Shown: positions 1 through 6,961 of the stretch, piece after piece
Layout: every line of letters begins with the position of its first letter
Position numbering within the stretch: position 1 is the stretch's first letter
Assembly (NCBI GenBank): GCA_002393165.1
Contig: DGIF01000049.1
Location: 1 to 11,107, forward strand
DNA: 11,107 nt
Reading direction: 5' to 3'
From: Candidatus Saccharibacteria bacterium UBA3829
GTDB lineage: Bacteria > Patescibacteriota > Saccharimonadia > Saccharimonadales > Saccharimonadaceae
Translations under genes and position numbers: made by a program
Notes under the pieces: generated by a model
Told to the model about the DNA's origin: nothing
The model's input: only the letters and a program-made list of their open reading frames with translations
Databases searched by the model: none

Positions 1-706
1 CGTCACCACCACCGTGTGGGTGATCGGTAGCGTTCATCACGACACCACGCACCGTCGGGCGAATACCCTTGCGGCGGCGTCGACCAGCAGCGCCAATCTT
101 AACGTTTTGATGTTGCAGATTCGACACTGTACCAATCGATGCTTCGCAAGTTGCCAAAACTTTTCGCACTTCGCCAGATGGCATCTTGAGAGTAGCATAG
201 CCGTCTTCTTTTGCCATCAACTGAGCCTGCGCACCAGCCGCTCGCACCATTTGTGCGCCACGACCAGGAGTTAGCTCAATCGCATATACAAATGTACCGA
301 CCGGGATATTTTCAAGCTTTAGTCGATTGCTATCTTCAACTTCCGCTTCTTCGCCAGTCTTAAAAGTTGCTCCCTTCGTCATCTTGGTATCAGCCAACAC
401 ATAATAATATGTGCCGTTCTGGTCCTTCACTCGCGCAATTCGCGCCGAGCGATTCGGGTCATATTCAATTTCTTCTACCGTAAACGTCAAATCTTTCGGC
501 AAATTGTAGGTCATAATACGATAGTGTCGTTTTACACCACCGCCACGATGACGCACCGTGATGCGACCTTGGTTGTTCTTGCCCGCTTGTTGCTTTTTAG
601 CCTTGAGAAGTGACTTCATCGGCTTATCGGTCGTGATTTGATCGTAATCCTCGGTCGTCTTCTGCCTTTGCGCCGGCGTAATCGGGCGATATGCTTTAAT
701 AGCCAT
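1..706 (-). CDS. rplB: 50S ribosomal protein L2, partial (C-terminus beyond left edge)
   Basis: L2 is a core protein of the large ribosomal subunit. It binds 23S rRNA near the peptidyl transferase centre and helps join the subunits. The visible 235 codons begin MAIKAYRPITPAQRQKTT and stay open to the window edge. They include NNQGRITVRHRGGGVKRHYR (about residues 47-66), EYDPNRSARIA, and near the edge RPTVRGVVMNATDHPHGGG, whose histidine-rich HPHGGG segment is the family hallmark next to the catalytic centre. Bacterial L2 is about 275 residues, so some 40 are missing. The ATG overlaps the rplW stop by one base (TAATG). An AAGGAG Shine-Dalgarno site sits at 715-720, giving translational coupling. 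Identity is certain. Confidence 0.98.
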   Translation of the reverse strand, partial: MAIKAYRPITPAQRQKTTEDYDQITTDKPMKSLLKAKKQQAGKNNQGRITVRHRGGGVKRHYRIMTYNLPKDLTFTVEEIEYDPNRSARIARVKDQNGTYYYVLADTKMTKGATFKTGEEAEVEDSNRLKLENIPVGTFVYAIELTPGRGAQMVRAAGAQAQLMAKEDGYATLKMPSGEVRKVLATCEASIGTVSNLQHQNVKIGAAGRRRRKGIRPTVRGVVMNATDHPHGGGD

Positions 707-1122
707 TATTTATTCTCCTTACCTGCATTCTTGTCTGCCTTCGCGGTCTTCTTTTCAGCTTTTTTGTCCGCCTTGGCATCCTTTGCGCTGGTTTTATTAT
801 CTTCTGGCTCCTCGAAAACTTTAATCGAATTGCCTTCCGCAAGCGTCACGTATGCGTACTTTTTGTCCTGACGATGCGTAATACCAGGATAAGCATGCTT
901 ACCCTTGCTGAATTTTGTTTTCTTACCATCGCGAATCAAAGTTCTTACATCCGTCACTTTTACGTTAAATTCTTTTTCTACGAGCTTAGCAATTTCCTGC
1001 TTACCCATTCCGCACTTGACTGGAAAAACATACGTTCGCTTAGTTTGCTCCATATAGCTTTTCTCAGTTGCGCGTGGCTCCAAGAGATGGAGTTTGACTT
1101 TGGTTTGTTCCTGCTTTGCCAT
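706..1122 (-). CDS. rplW: 50S ribosomal protein L23 with lysine/alanine-rich C-terminal tail
   Basis: L23 sits at the mouth of the peptide exit tunnel and is the docking site for trigger factor and the signal recognition particle. Residues 1-103 form the usual fold: EPRATEKSY near the start, a long basic loop (about 64-82, rich in K and G), then YAYVTLAEGNSIKVFE. Bacterial L23 is usually about 95-105 residues; this one has 138. The extra tail (about 104-138) is low-complexity, with 11 lysines and 7 alanines in 35 residues mixed with D and E. It starts one base after the rplD stop. A purine-rich Shine-Dalgarno stretch (GGGAGAGGAG) lies inside the end of rplD. The core identity is secure; the role of the tail is unknown. 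Confidence 0.97.
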   Translation of the reverse strand: MAKQEQTKVKLHLLEPRATEKSYMEQTKRTYVFPVKCGMGKQEIAKLVEKEFNVKVTDVRTLIRDGKKTKFSKGKHAYPGITHRQDKKYAYVTLAEGNSIKVFEEPEDNKTSAKDAKADKKAEKKTAKADKNAGKENK

Positions 1123-1123
1123 G

Positions 1124-1726
1124 TTACTTCTCCTCTCCCATTAGCCAATCTTTGATCATCGGCAAAGCCTTCTCAGTAACCACAACTTTATCGGCATTCA
1201 TGATGTCGAAAACATTGAGATACGACGGACGAACTGCTTTGAGATTTGCCATGTTGCGCGTAGCACGCAATACTAATTCATCCTTCACCGAAACGACCAG
1301 GAGCACATTCTCATTCTCGTTGATCTTGTTGGCTTTCAACATCTCAATTGTTTCTTTAGTCTTACCTTTAGGACAAGCGAACGTTTCAATCGCAATCACT
1401 GCCTTGTCGGCATTCTTCATTGAAAGCGCTTGACGAACGGCAATCCGCTTTGCTGATTTGCTAAGTTTCTTGGCGAAGTTTTCTTCACCGGTGCGACCGA
1501 AGGCCACACCACCATGGCGCCAAATCGGGTTGCGAGTCGAACCAAAACGTGCCCGACCAGTACCTTTTTGCTTCCATGGCTTCTTGCCACCGCCGCTTAC
1601 TTCGCCACGCTTCAAAGTTTTGGCGTGCGACGAACGCGAATTGGCAAGATATGCATCATAAGCGAGTTTCACAAGTTCGTGATTCTCAACTGAGAGACCG
1701 AAAATGTCTTTATCTAAAGTAGCCAT
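1124..1726 (-). CDS. rplD: 50S ribosomal protein L4
   Basis: L4 is an early assembly protein of the large subunit; its extended loop lines the exit tunnel beside L22. The 200 residues match the bacterial length. The tunnel loop is clear at about residues 39-78: KRGEVSGGG, KPWKQKGTGRARFGS, then PIWRHGGVAFGR. The globular part follows, with KLSKSAKRIAVRQALS and the C-terminal VFDIMNADKVVVTEKAL. One base separates it from the rplC stop, and a GGGAGAGGAG Shine-Dalgarno site lies at 1731-1740. In E. coli, L4 also represses its own operon by binding the leader. Whether that happens here is unknown, but the rplC leader is long and structured. Confidence 0.98.
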   Translation of the reverse strand: MATLDKDIFGLSVENHELVKLAYDAYLANSRSSHAKTLKRGEVSGGGKKPWKQKGTGRARFGSTRNPIWRHGGVAFGRTGEENFAKKLSKSAKRIAVRQALSMKNADKAVIAIETFACPKGKTKETIEMLKANKINENENVLLVVSVKDELVLRATRNMANLKAVRPSYLNVFDIMNADKVVVTEKALPMIKDWLMGEEK

Positions 1727-1727
1727 A

Positions 1728-2348
1728 TTACTCCTCTCCCTCCACGCTTACAATACCTTTCTTTGGACCCGGCACAGCGCCTTTCAGCCCAATCAAGTTA
1801 TTCGCCGCGTCGATATACGCAACAACGAGATTCTTGACCGTCACCGTGTCGTGTCCCATGCGACCAGGCATCCGCTTGCCTTTCCAGACTTTCTGCGGAT
1901 ACATCGAACCGATTGATCCGACTTTCCTAATGTCACCTTTAAAACCGTGCGTGTTACGAGATTCTTGGAAGTTCCACCGCTTCACTGTACCAGCAAAACC
2001 TTTACCCTTACTCGTGCCCGTCACGGCCACCTTGTCGCCAAGCTTAAAGCTCTCAACTGTGAGAGCATCACCTAGCTTCATGCCTTCCGGAATTTCCTCA
2101 ACACGAAATTCTTTCAGGACTTTAGGATTTGTATTTTCACCAGCCTTTTTTACGTGGCCAGCGACCGACTTGCTCAGATTCTTACCCTGACCATAGCCCA
2201 CTTGCACAGCATTATAACCGTCGGTTTCGACAGTTTTTATCTGAGTCACCGTGCATGGACCGGCTTGTAGGATGGTTACTGGCGTAACTTCACCCGTTTC
2301 ACCGATAATCTGGGTCATACCAATCTTGGTGCCGAGAATGACTTGCAT
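1728..2348 (-). CDS. rplC: 50S ribosomal protein L3, first gene of the run
   Basis: L3 initiates large-subunit assembly and reaches toward the peptidyl transferase centre. The 206 residues are normal in length. The start MQVILGTKIGMTQI and the block GTSKGKGFAGTVKRWNF (about 111-127) are diagnostic. The central loop reads GSIGSMYPQKVWKGKRMPG (about 144-162). It is one residue shorter than the E. coli loop and lacks the glutamine that PrmB methylates there. The ATG has a Shine-Dalgarno site (AAAGGAAAGG) a few bases upstream. It is transcribed from a good promoter at 2537-2565. The usual upstream partner rpsJ is not next to it: the neighbour is a surface-protein gene. Confidence 0.98.
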   Translation of the reverse strand: MQVILGTKIGMTQIIGETGEVTPVTILQAGPCTVTQIKTVETDGYNAVQVGYGQGKNLSKSVAGHVKKAGENTNPKVLKEFRVEEIPEGMKLGDALTVESFKLGDKVAVTGTSKGKGFAGTVKRWNFQESRNTHGFKGDIRKVGSIGSMYPQKVWKGKRMPGRMGHDTVTVKNLVVAYIDAANNLIGLKGAVPGPKKGIVSVEGEE

Positions 2349-2530
2349 TCTATTCCTTTCCTTTATATTTAACTCCTGCCACTAGACTCTACTAGCGGCT
2401 CTTACGCCCCTGTAAGGCGCTCGTGCAGTTTTGTCTCTGTACAACAGACAAAACGACACTATTAAAACTAGACTTTTAGGCTGGTTTCTGTCCGTGAAAT
2501 AACAGACCTATCCTTATGTCTAGGACTAAC
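2349..2530 (-). promoter_or_regulatory. Structured 5' leader of the rplC operon
   Basis: About 180 bases lie between the predicted transcription start (near 2530) and the rplC ATG. No coding region is seen. Several inverted repeats can be drawn. TCTGT 2487-2491 pairs with ACAGA 2502-2506 and is extended by GG/CC. A perfect 9-bp stem is formed by 2428-2436 with 2446-2454 around a 9-base loop. CTTAC 2401-2405 pairs with GTAAG 2412-2416. CTAG 2382-2385 pairs with CTAG 2392-2395, with flanking CC/GG. Ribosomal protein operons often carry such leaders as binding sites for a protein they encode (L4 in E. coli). I infer a similar role; I do not recognise a specific known leader family. Confidence 0.55.
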
Positions 2531-2536
2531 CCTGCC

Positions 2537-2565
2537 ATTATAGCATACTTTTCACAAATGTTCAA
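2537..2565 (-). promoter_or_regulatory. Sigma70-type promoter of the rplC operon
   Basis: On the minus strand, -35 TTGAAC (2560-2565) and -10 TATAAT (2537-2542) are separated by exactly 17 bases. The spacer ends in TGC, giving an extended -10 (TGC before TATAAT). Transcription should start near 2530. The promoter lies just past the stop codon of the upstream surface-protein gene (2598), so the ribosomal genes need not depend on read-through. Confidence 0.8.
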
Positions 2566-2597
2566 TATTTTTATAGTTCCGATCAAAAATTATTTTC

Positions 2598-4730
2598 TTA
2601 CGGCGCCATCACCACCCACGGATCGGTTGCAGTACCAGAACCAGAGGTGGCAATAGTTCCAGAGACGAGAGAAATAGCGGGGCGCACGCCACCAATGTTG
2701 TCCATAATGCCGCCATTAATGCTACCATACTCATACAAGATAGACTCGCTCACTTTGCCGTCCGATTGGCGATCAAGTGGAGAGAGTGACCAAAAATATG
2801 AACCAGATCCAAGAAAAGAGTAAAAATTACTAGATGAGCCATTGTCACCATTAATTTTGCCAGACCCAGCAAAAGAGATCTCGTCAGCAGCAAGAAGTGC
2901 GACTGGATATTTAAGTTCGTTACCTACGCCAGCACTATTTGCTACGTAGCGATAGAGGTCTACGACACTTCTGTCTATGGTGCTATATTTGGCACAAGTA
3001 AGAGATGGTGGTTGAGCACTATTGTAGTTCCTAGGGTAAACGCCAAAGTAGTAAGTCTGAACACCAGAAGTGCCATAAGTAGCGGCGATGGTAGAGGATT
3101 CAGCGAGTGGAGAAGTCCAGTTCATAGTCGTATTCATGGTCCGGTCATTACAATAACCAGCACTAGGCTCTAGGATGTTAGTCCAAGCGGTCATGTTGTT
3201 TGCGTACCAAGTATCTTCAATGTAGGTTTTGACAGATGAACGAGTATTGTTTACTGAAGGATCAGAGTTAGTGCCGAAAATCTGAGCGATAGTGCCAGAC
3301 TGCGCAGTATTGGTGGCATAAGTACGGTTGTAGGTGTAGCCCACGCGGACGATCTGCCTATTGGTGGAGCCATCACCGCTGAAGGCCATGCTATTAAGTT
3401 GCACATCAGTCCTAACATTTGCGCAAGTAGAACCAGTCCACTTGCCGTTATAAATCATCTTTACGCCACCGGAGCCAGTAGTACGGACAATGCGCCAGCA
3501 GGTGTCAGTGGTAGCTTTACTACTGCCGGATTGGAGGATGACATAATTTGGATAAGTAACGGCACTGCCATTTGAGCCATAGGAGCTAGTGGAGTTTTCT
3601 AGAACTCCACGGTAGTAGTAGATTTTGTAATCGTTAGAAGCGTCACTAGCAACACCGAAAACAGCTGGATCGTATTCGTAGACGCCGGAATTGGAGGTGT
3701 CCTGCAAGCGGTCTGCCGAGGTTGGGACGATGATAGCGGCTTGGAGCTGAGCGGCAGTCTGTTTACCCTTGCTCATACTGGCAACTACATCATATAGTGT
3801 CCCCCACTGTGCATAAAGCGTAATAGTATCACCAGCATCAGCTAGGTTAGTGACTTGCTCACCATCAGCGTAGGACGTACCACTGCCGTCTGGAGCAGTG
3901 TTCCAGCTGATGAATGTTTTACCAGTTGGGGCAGTGAAGGAGTTAGAGGTTAGGGCGGTAGCTTGTCCTCTAGTAATCTTCTGGCTGTTCATAGTACCAG
4001 TACCACCATTAGCGTAAAAGTTCACTATGTAGCTGCTGGTGTCGTTGGTACTTGGGTGGACGAGAGTGTACTTGACTTTGCCGACATAGGTATCTACCGT
4101 CTGATCTGGCTGCACATAGACCGCATACGTAGCTGTTAACTTTGAACCAAGCCCAAAAGTACTATCGGTCTGTGAAGAATATGAGGCGACTTTTGTATAC
4201 GCATTCGGTACTGCATGAAAAGCGTCGAATCCATCTACGATCGTCAGATTATTCGGGAGATATGACGTGGAACTGTCCGTGACCTTCGCTAATTTCATCG
4301 CCCACTGCGAAGTGTTGCCAGAAGTCGCCGTACCGGTCGCGATCGTAAGCCCAGTTGCATCACCGATCATCGTATTAACTCCATCCGTTTCGCCAGTATA
4401 GCCAATAGCATAAATAGCATAGCCGTCACTGTCATTACAAAAAGACGTTAGCGTAGTTGAACCAATCCCGTCGGCATACGGCGTAGCGCCGTCAGCTGTA
4501 TATGCCCCAGAATATACTCCCGGTATCAATGTTGCATGGTGCGTCGAGGTAACATTCGCCGTCATGGAACACGCCGATGAGACCGTCACTTGTGTTACAG
4601 ATACCGATGCAGACTTGGACTGCGCACTTTCCATCCAACCGCCGCTAAGTTTAAATCCAAGCGCCACGACAACACAAGCTAGCACCAACGCTACAGCACT
4701 AACGAATTTCTTATACAAATGCTTGTTCAT
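2598..4730 (-). CDS. Secreted or membrane-anchored surface protein with InlB-type repeat
   Basis: This 710-residue protein has a short basic N-terminus (MNKHLYKKF) and one hydrophobic segment (about 9-26): a signal peptide or signal anchor with no clear cleavage site. Residues about 45-228 form a domain I associate with Saccharibacteria envelope proteins, with blocks CNDSDGYAIYAIGYTGE, GTATSGNTSQWAMKL and YVGKVKYTLVHPS. Residues about 234-309 are one InlB B-repeat (Listeria-Bacteroides type: VNFYANGGTG, then ISWNTAPDGSGTSY, ending TLYAQW). Residues about 350-710 hold YKIYYYRGVLEN, CWRIVRTTGSGGVKMIYNG and a C-terminal FWSLSPLD / GGVRPAISL pattern resembling DUF6273-type domains. There is no LPXTG motif or C-terminal anchor. 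Six cysteines lie outside the membrane segment (54, 98, 411, 436, 527, 579), so disulfides are plausible. A role in contact with a host cell is a guess. No Shine-Dalgarno site is seen. Confidence 0.85.
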   Translation of the reverse strand: MNKHLYKKFVSAVALVLACVVVALGFKLSGGWMESAQSKSASVSVTQVTVSSACSMTANVTSTHHATLIPGVYSGAYTADGATPYADGIGSTTLTSFCNDSDGYAIYAIGYTGETDGVNTMIGDATGLTIATGTATSGNTSQWAMKLAKVTDSSTSYLPNNLTIVDGFDAFHAVPNAYTKVASYSSQTDSTFGLGSKLTATYAVYVQPDQTVDTYVGKVKYTLVHPSTNDTSSYIVNFYANGGTGTMNSQKITRGQATALTSNSFTAPTGKTFISWNTAPDGSGTSYADGEQVTNLADAGDTITLYAQWGTLYDVVASMSKGKQTAAQLQAAIIVPTSADRLQDTSNSGVYEYDPAVFGVASDASNDYKIYYYRGVLENSTSSYGSNGSAVTYPNYVILQSGSSKATTDTCWRIVRTTGSGGVKMIYNGKWTGSTCANVRTDVQLNSMAFSGDGSTNRQIVRVGYTYNRTYATNTAQSGTIAQIFGTNSDPSVNNTRSSVKTYIEDTWYANNMTAWTNILEPSAGYCNDRTMNTTMNWTSPLAESSTIAATYGTSGVQTYYFGVYPRNYNSAQPPSLTCAKYSTIDRSVVDLYRYVANSAGVGNELKYPVALLAADEISFAGSGKINGDNGSSSNFYSFLGSGSYFWSLSPLDRQSDGKVSESILYEYGSINGGIMDNIGGVRPAISLVSGTIATSGSGTATDPWVVMAP

Positions 4731-4760
4731 GCCAACTTAACTCTAAGATTATACGTAACC

Positions 4761-4790
4761 ATTATATCACAGCGCTTTATTTTTGCGCAA
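4761..4790 (-). promoter_or_regulatory. Probable promoter of the surface-protein gene
   Basis: On the minus strand, -10 TATAAT (4761-4766) is preceded by TGA, an extended -10. A TTGCGC element (4785-4790) sits 18 bases upstream as a weak -35. Transcription would start near 4754, leaving a leader of about 24 bases. A second TATAAT at 4748-4753 could give a start near 4741. The short leader has no recognisable Shine-Dalgarno sequence. Confidence 0.6.
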
Positions 4791-4827
4791 GCACTCCACC
4801 CATATTTTCATTCATATTTTATAGCTC

Positions 4828-5919
4828 TTAAAGCTCCAAATATGCATCGATAAACTCGTCCACTCGCCCATCTAGCACCGCTTCCGTGTCCGAAGTCTCG
4901 CAGCCAGTACGGGTATCTTTCACCAGCCGGTATGGCTGCATTACGTAATTTCGCACCTGCTGACCCCAACCCGCCGACTCGCCAGCCCGCAGCTCCGACA
5001 AACTCGTTGCATGTTGTTCCATTTGCATTTGAGCCAGTTTCCCGCGCAAGATTTCCATCGCCTTTTCCTTGTTTTGGTGTTGGCTCCGTTCATTTTGAAT
5101 CGCCACAACCGTATTGGTCGGAAGGTGCGTAATCCTCACCGCGGAATCCGTCGTGTTCACGCCTTGCCCACCATGCCCACCAGAATGATAAACGTCAATC
5201 CTTAAATCTTTTTCGTCAATTGCTACTTCCGTATCCACTTTTATTACCGGAAGGATCTCAACCAACGCAAACGAAGTCTGCCTAAGATTATTTGCATTAA
5301 ACGGCGATAATCGCACCAAACGGTGCACGCCATGTTCGGACTTCAACACGCCATATGCCCCAGCCCCACTGTAATCTTTTGCTGCGCCCGTCACCTCATA
5401 CACGGCCGTTTTAATGCCGGCCTCTTCACCCTCCACTCTTTCGATCAATACCGCCTTCAAGCCTTCGCGATCGATAAACCTCAAATACATCCGCTCAAGC
5501 ATCCCGGCCCAATCCATTGCCTCCGTTCCACCGGCACCGGAAGTGATCCTAAGGATCGCATCACTTCCGTCATATGGGCCAGTAAACCTTAGTGCCTTCT
5601 TTAGCTCAACCAGCTTTTCCTCCATCGCCGCAATTTGCTCACCCATCTCAACCTTCAGGCTTTCATCCGCCATCTTGAGCAGCTCTTCCATGTCCTCAAT
5701 TTGTGTTTTCAAAACCATCCACGGCTGCACCTCATCGCTTAGCTTCGCTAGCTCTTGGTTTTTTTCTTTGGCGACGTTGACGTCTCGCCAAATCTCAGGC
5801 TCCGCCACTTCGCGTTCCAGTTCATTTACCAACTCCAACTTTTCCGAGATCTTTAACTTTTCATAAACCTTCCAAAATTCTCCCGCCAACGCTTCCAATT
5901 TTTTCTTCAATTCTTGCAT
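4828..5919 (-). CDS. prfB: Peptide chain release factor 2
   Basis: RF2 recognises UAA and UGA stop codons and triggers peptide release. The 363 residues are the full family length. An N-terminal helical domain (1-110) is followed by SGAGGTEAMDWAGML (about 127-141), the SPF tripeptide that reads the stop codon (205-207, in HRLVRLSPF), and the catalytic GGQ (250-252). RF1 would carry a PxT motif instead of SPF. The context of GGQ is GGHGGQGVN rather than the common SGAGGQHVN. The reading frame is continuous from the ATG, so the programmed +1 frameshift found in many prfB genes is absent. It starts one base after the dus stop with no Shine-Dalgarno site, but a TATAAT lies just upstream, so it may have its own leaderless transcript. 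Confidence 0.97.
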   Translation of the reverse strand: MQELKKKLEALAGEFWKVYEKLKISEKLELVNELEREVAEPEIWRDVNVAKEKNQELAKLSDEVQPWMVLKTQIEDMEELLKMADESLKVEMGEQIAAMEEKLVELKKALRFTGPYDGSDAILRITSGAGGTEAMDWAGMLERMYLRFIDREGLKAVLIERVEGEEAGIKTAVYEVTGAAKDYSGAGAYGVLKSEHGVHRLVRLSPFNANNLRQTSFALVEILPVIKVDTEVAIDEKDLRIDVYHSGGHGGQGVNTTDSAVRITHLPTNTVVAIQNERSQHQNKEKAMEILRGKLAQMQMEQHATSLSELRAGESAGWGQQVRNYVMQPYRLVKDTRTGCETSDTEAVLDGRVDEFIDAYLEL

Positions 5920-5920
5920 G

Positions 5921-6868
5921 CTATTTATTATACAATAAAATAATTTCGCGAGCTTCTTTTACGTTATGCGTTTCCATCAACTCAGCCCTAAAAGCCGAAG
6001 CGCCTGGAAAATTATTCACATAGATCTTGAAAAAATGTTTCAGTGGCTCATACGATACGCGATGCAAAGCGGAATATTCTTCGAACAAATCCAAATGATA
6101 ATCTAACAAATCCATTAAATCCTTACGTGTTGGAATGTAATCCGAAAAACAATACGGATTCTGAAATACGCCCCGGCCAATCATAAAACCATCCACTCCG
6201 GGATACTTATTATATAGCTCCAGCGCATACCGACGGTCGCGAACATCCCCATTGATAATCAACTTCGTTGTTGGCGAAACTTCATTCCTAAGTTTAACAA
6301 TTTCTGGGATTAATTCATGATGCGCCGGCACTTTGCTCATTTCTTTTTTAGTGCGAAGGTGCACCGTCAATGCCGCCGGATGCTCGGTCAATAACGTAGA
6401 CAACCAATCACGATATTCATTCACGTTCGCCCAACCAAGCCGCGTCTTAATCGACACCGGCAAATTCGTGTGTGCTTTCGCATTGCGATAACATTCCACC
6501 GCCAGCTCCGGCGTTTTAATCATCGCGGCACCACCGCCAGTCCGGTTTACATTTTTATCTGGACAACCAAAGTTCAAGTCCACACCAGAAAAGCCCAAAG
6601 ACTCCAGAGCCGCCGCACATGCAGCGAAATGTTCCGGATTTTTTCCCCAAATCTGCGCGATAATTGGCGTGTCCGAAGGCGCAATTTCTAACCGCTCCAA
6701 AGCATTCGCTCTGCCTTTGTCTGAAGCATATGACGAAACGTTAGTGAATTCCGTAAAAAACAAATCTGGTCGCGCCGCACGTGCTACGACTTGTCTAAAA
6801 ACCACGTCTGTCACGCCCTCCATCGGCGCTAAGACCAAAAACGGCTTTGGCGATTCATCCCAAATCAT
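5921..6868 (-). CDS. dus: tRNA-dihydrouridine synthase
   Basis: This FMN-dependent enzyme reduces specific uridines to dihydrouridine in tRNA. From the ATG at 6868 it has 315 residues, normal for the family. A TIM-barrel N-terminus begins PKPFLVLAPMEGVTD (residues 7-21). The active-site block NFGCPDKNVNRTGGGAAM (99-116) contains the catalytic Cys102. SIKTRLGW (139-146) carries the FMN-contacting lysine, and HLRTKKEMSK (170-179), NGDV (206-209) and MIGRGVFQNP (229-238) are also present. An in-frame GTG at 6898 would add ten residues (MLVKYVIIYN). It has a possible AGAGG ribosome site, but the extension looks unlike the family, so I prefer the ATG, which also has an extended -10 placed for a leaderless message. 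The exact subfamily and target uridine cannot be assigned. Confidence 0.93.
   Translation of the reverse strand: MIWDESPKPFLVLAPMEGVTDVVFRQVVARAARPDLFFTEFTNVSSYASDKGRANALERLEIAPSDTPIIAQIWGKNPEHFAACAAALESLGFSGVDLNFGCPDKNVNRTGGGAAMIKTPELAVECYRNAKAHTNLPVSIKTRLGWANVNEYRDWLSTLLTEHPAALTVHLRTKKEMSKVPAHHELIPEIVKLRNEVSPTTKLIINGDVRDRRYALELYNKYPGVDGFMIGRGVFQNPYCFSDYIPTRKDLMDLLDYHLDLFEEYSALHRVSYEPLKHFFKIYVNNFPGASAFRAELMETHNVKEAREIILLYNK
5927..5932 (-). promoter_or_regulatory. -10 box for a possible leaderless prfB transcript
   Basis: A perfect TATAAT lies inside the last codons of dus, with 7 bases (AAATAGC) between it and the prfB ATG. Normal -10 geometry places the transcription start at 5920 or 5919, at the start codon. 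No good -35 is visible at 16-18 bases. The absence of a Shine-Dalgarno sequence fits a leaderless message, though co-transcription with dus remains possible. Confidence 0.45.
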
Positions 6869-6875
6869 GTTGTAT

Positions 6876-6884
6876 ATAATAACA
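6876..6884 (-). promoter_or_regulatory. Extended -10 for a possible leaderless dus transcript
   Basis: On the minus strand, TGT followed by TATTAT (hexamer 6876-6881) lies 7 bases from the ATG at 6868, predicting transcription from 6869. The geometry matches that at prfB and, within one base, murD. The -35 region (TTTATT, 17 bases upstream) is poor, as is common with extended -10 promoters. Confidence 0.45.
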
Positions 6885-6946
6885 TATTTTACCAGCACAA
6901 TAAACCTCTAGCATTAAGCGGGCAACTTTAAAAATTATCACTTTTA

Positions 6947-6955
6947 TGCTAAAAT
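6947..6955 (+). promoter_or_regulatory. Extended -10 promoter of the small-protein unit
   Basis: TGC followed by TAAAAT (hexamer 6950-6955) forms an extended -10; the -35 position holds a weak TTTAAA. Transcription should start near 6962. It opens a short unit that ends at the terminator 7347-7371, giving a transcript of about 410 bases. Confidence 0.6.
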
Positions 6956-6961
6956 ATTAGT

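Noticed and set aside
2598..4730. Sortase-type cell wall anchor on the surface protein
   Set aside because: No LPXTG-like motif, hydrophobic segment or basic tail at the C-terminus, which ends TDPWVVMAP.
4772..4790. GCGC...GCGC inverted repeat between prfB and the surface gene as a terminator
   Set aside because: Only 4 bp with a 9-base loop and no T-run after it; it overlaps the promoter elements of the surface-protein gene instead.
4810..4832. AGCT/AGCT repeat around the prfB stop as a terminator
   Set aside because: Four base pairs, A-T rich loop and no T-tract; too weak to support.
5414..5866. A 150-codon serine-rich open frame opposite prfB
   Set aside because: Shadow of the RF2 gene; serine-rich composition is the mirror of charged helices and no recognisable domain is present.
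5840..5870. Programmed frameshift site in prfB
   Set aside because: Looked for a CTT-TGA type slip site near codon 25; the frame is continuous and no in-frame stop occurs.
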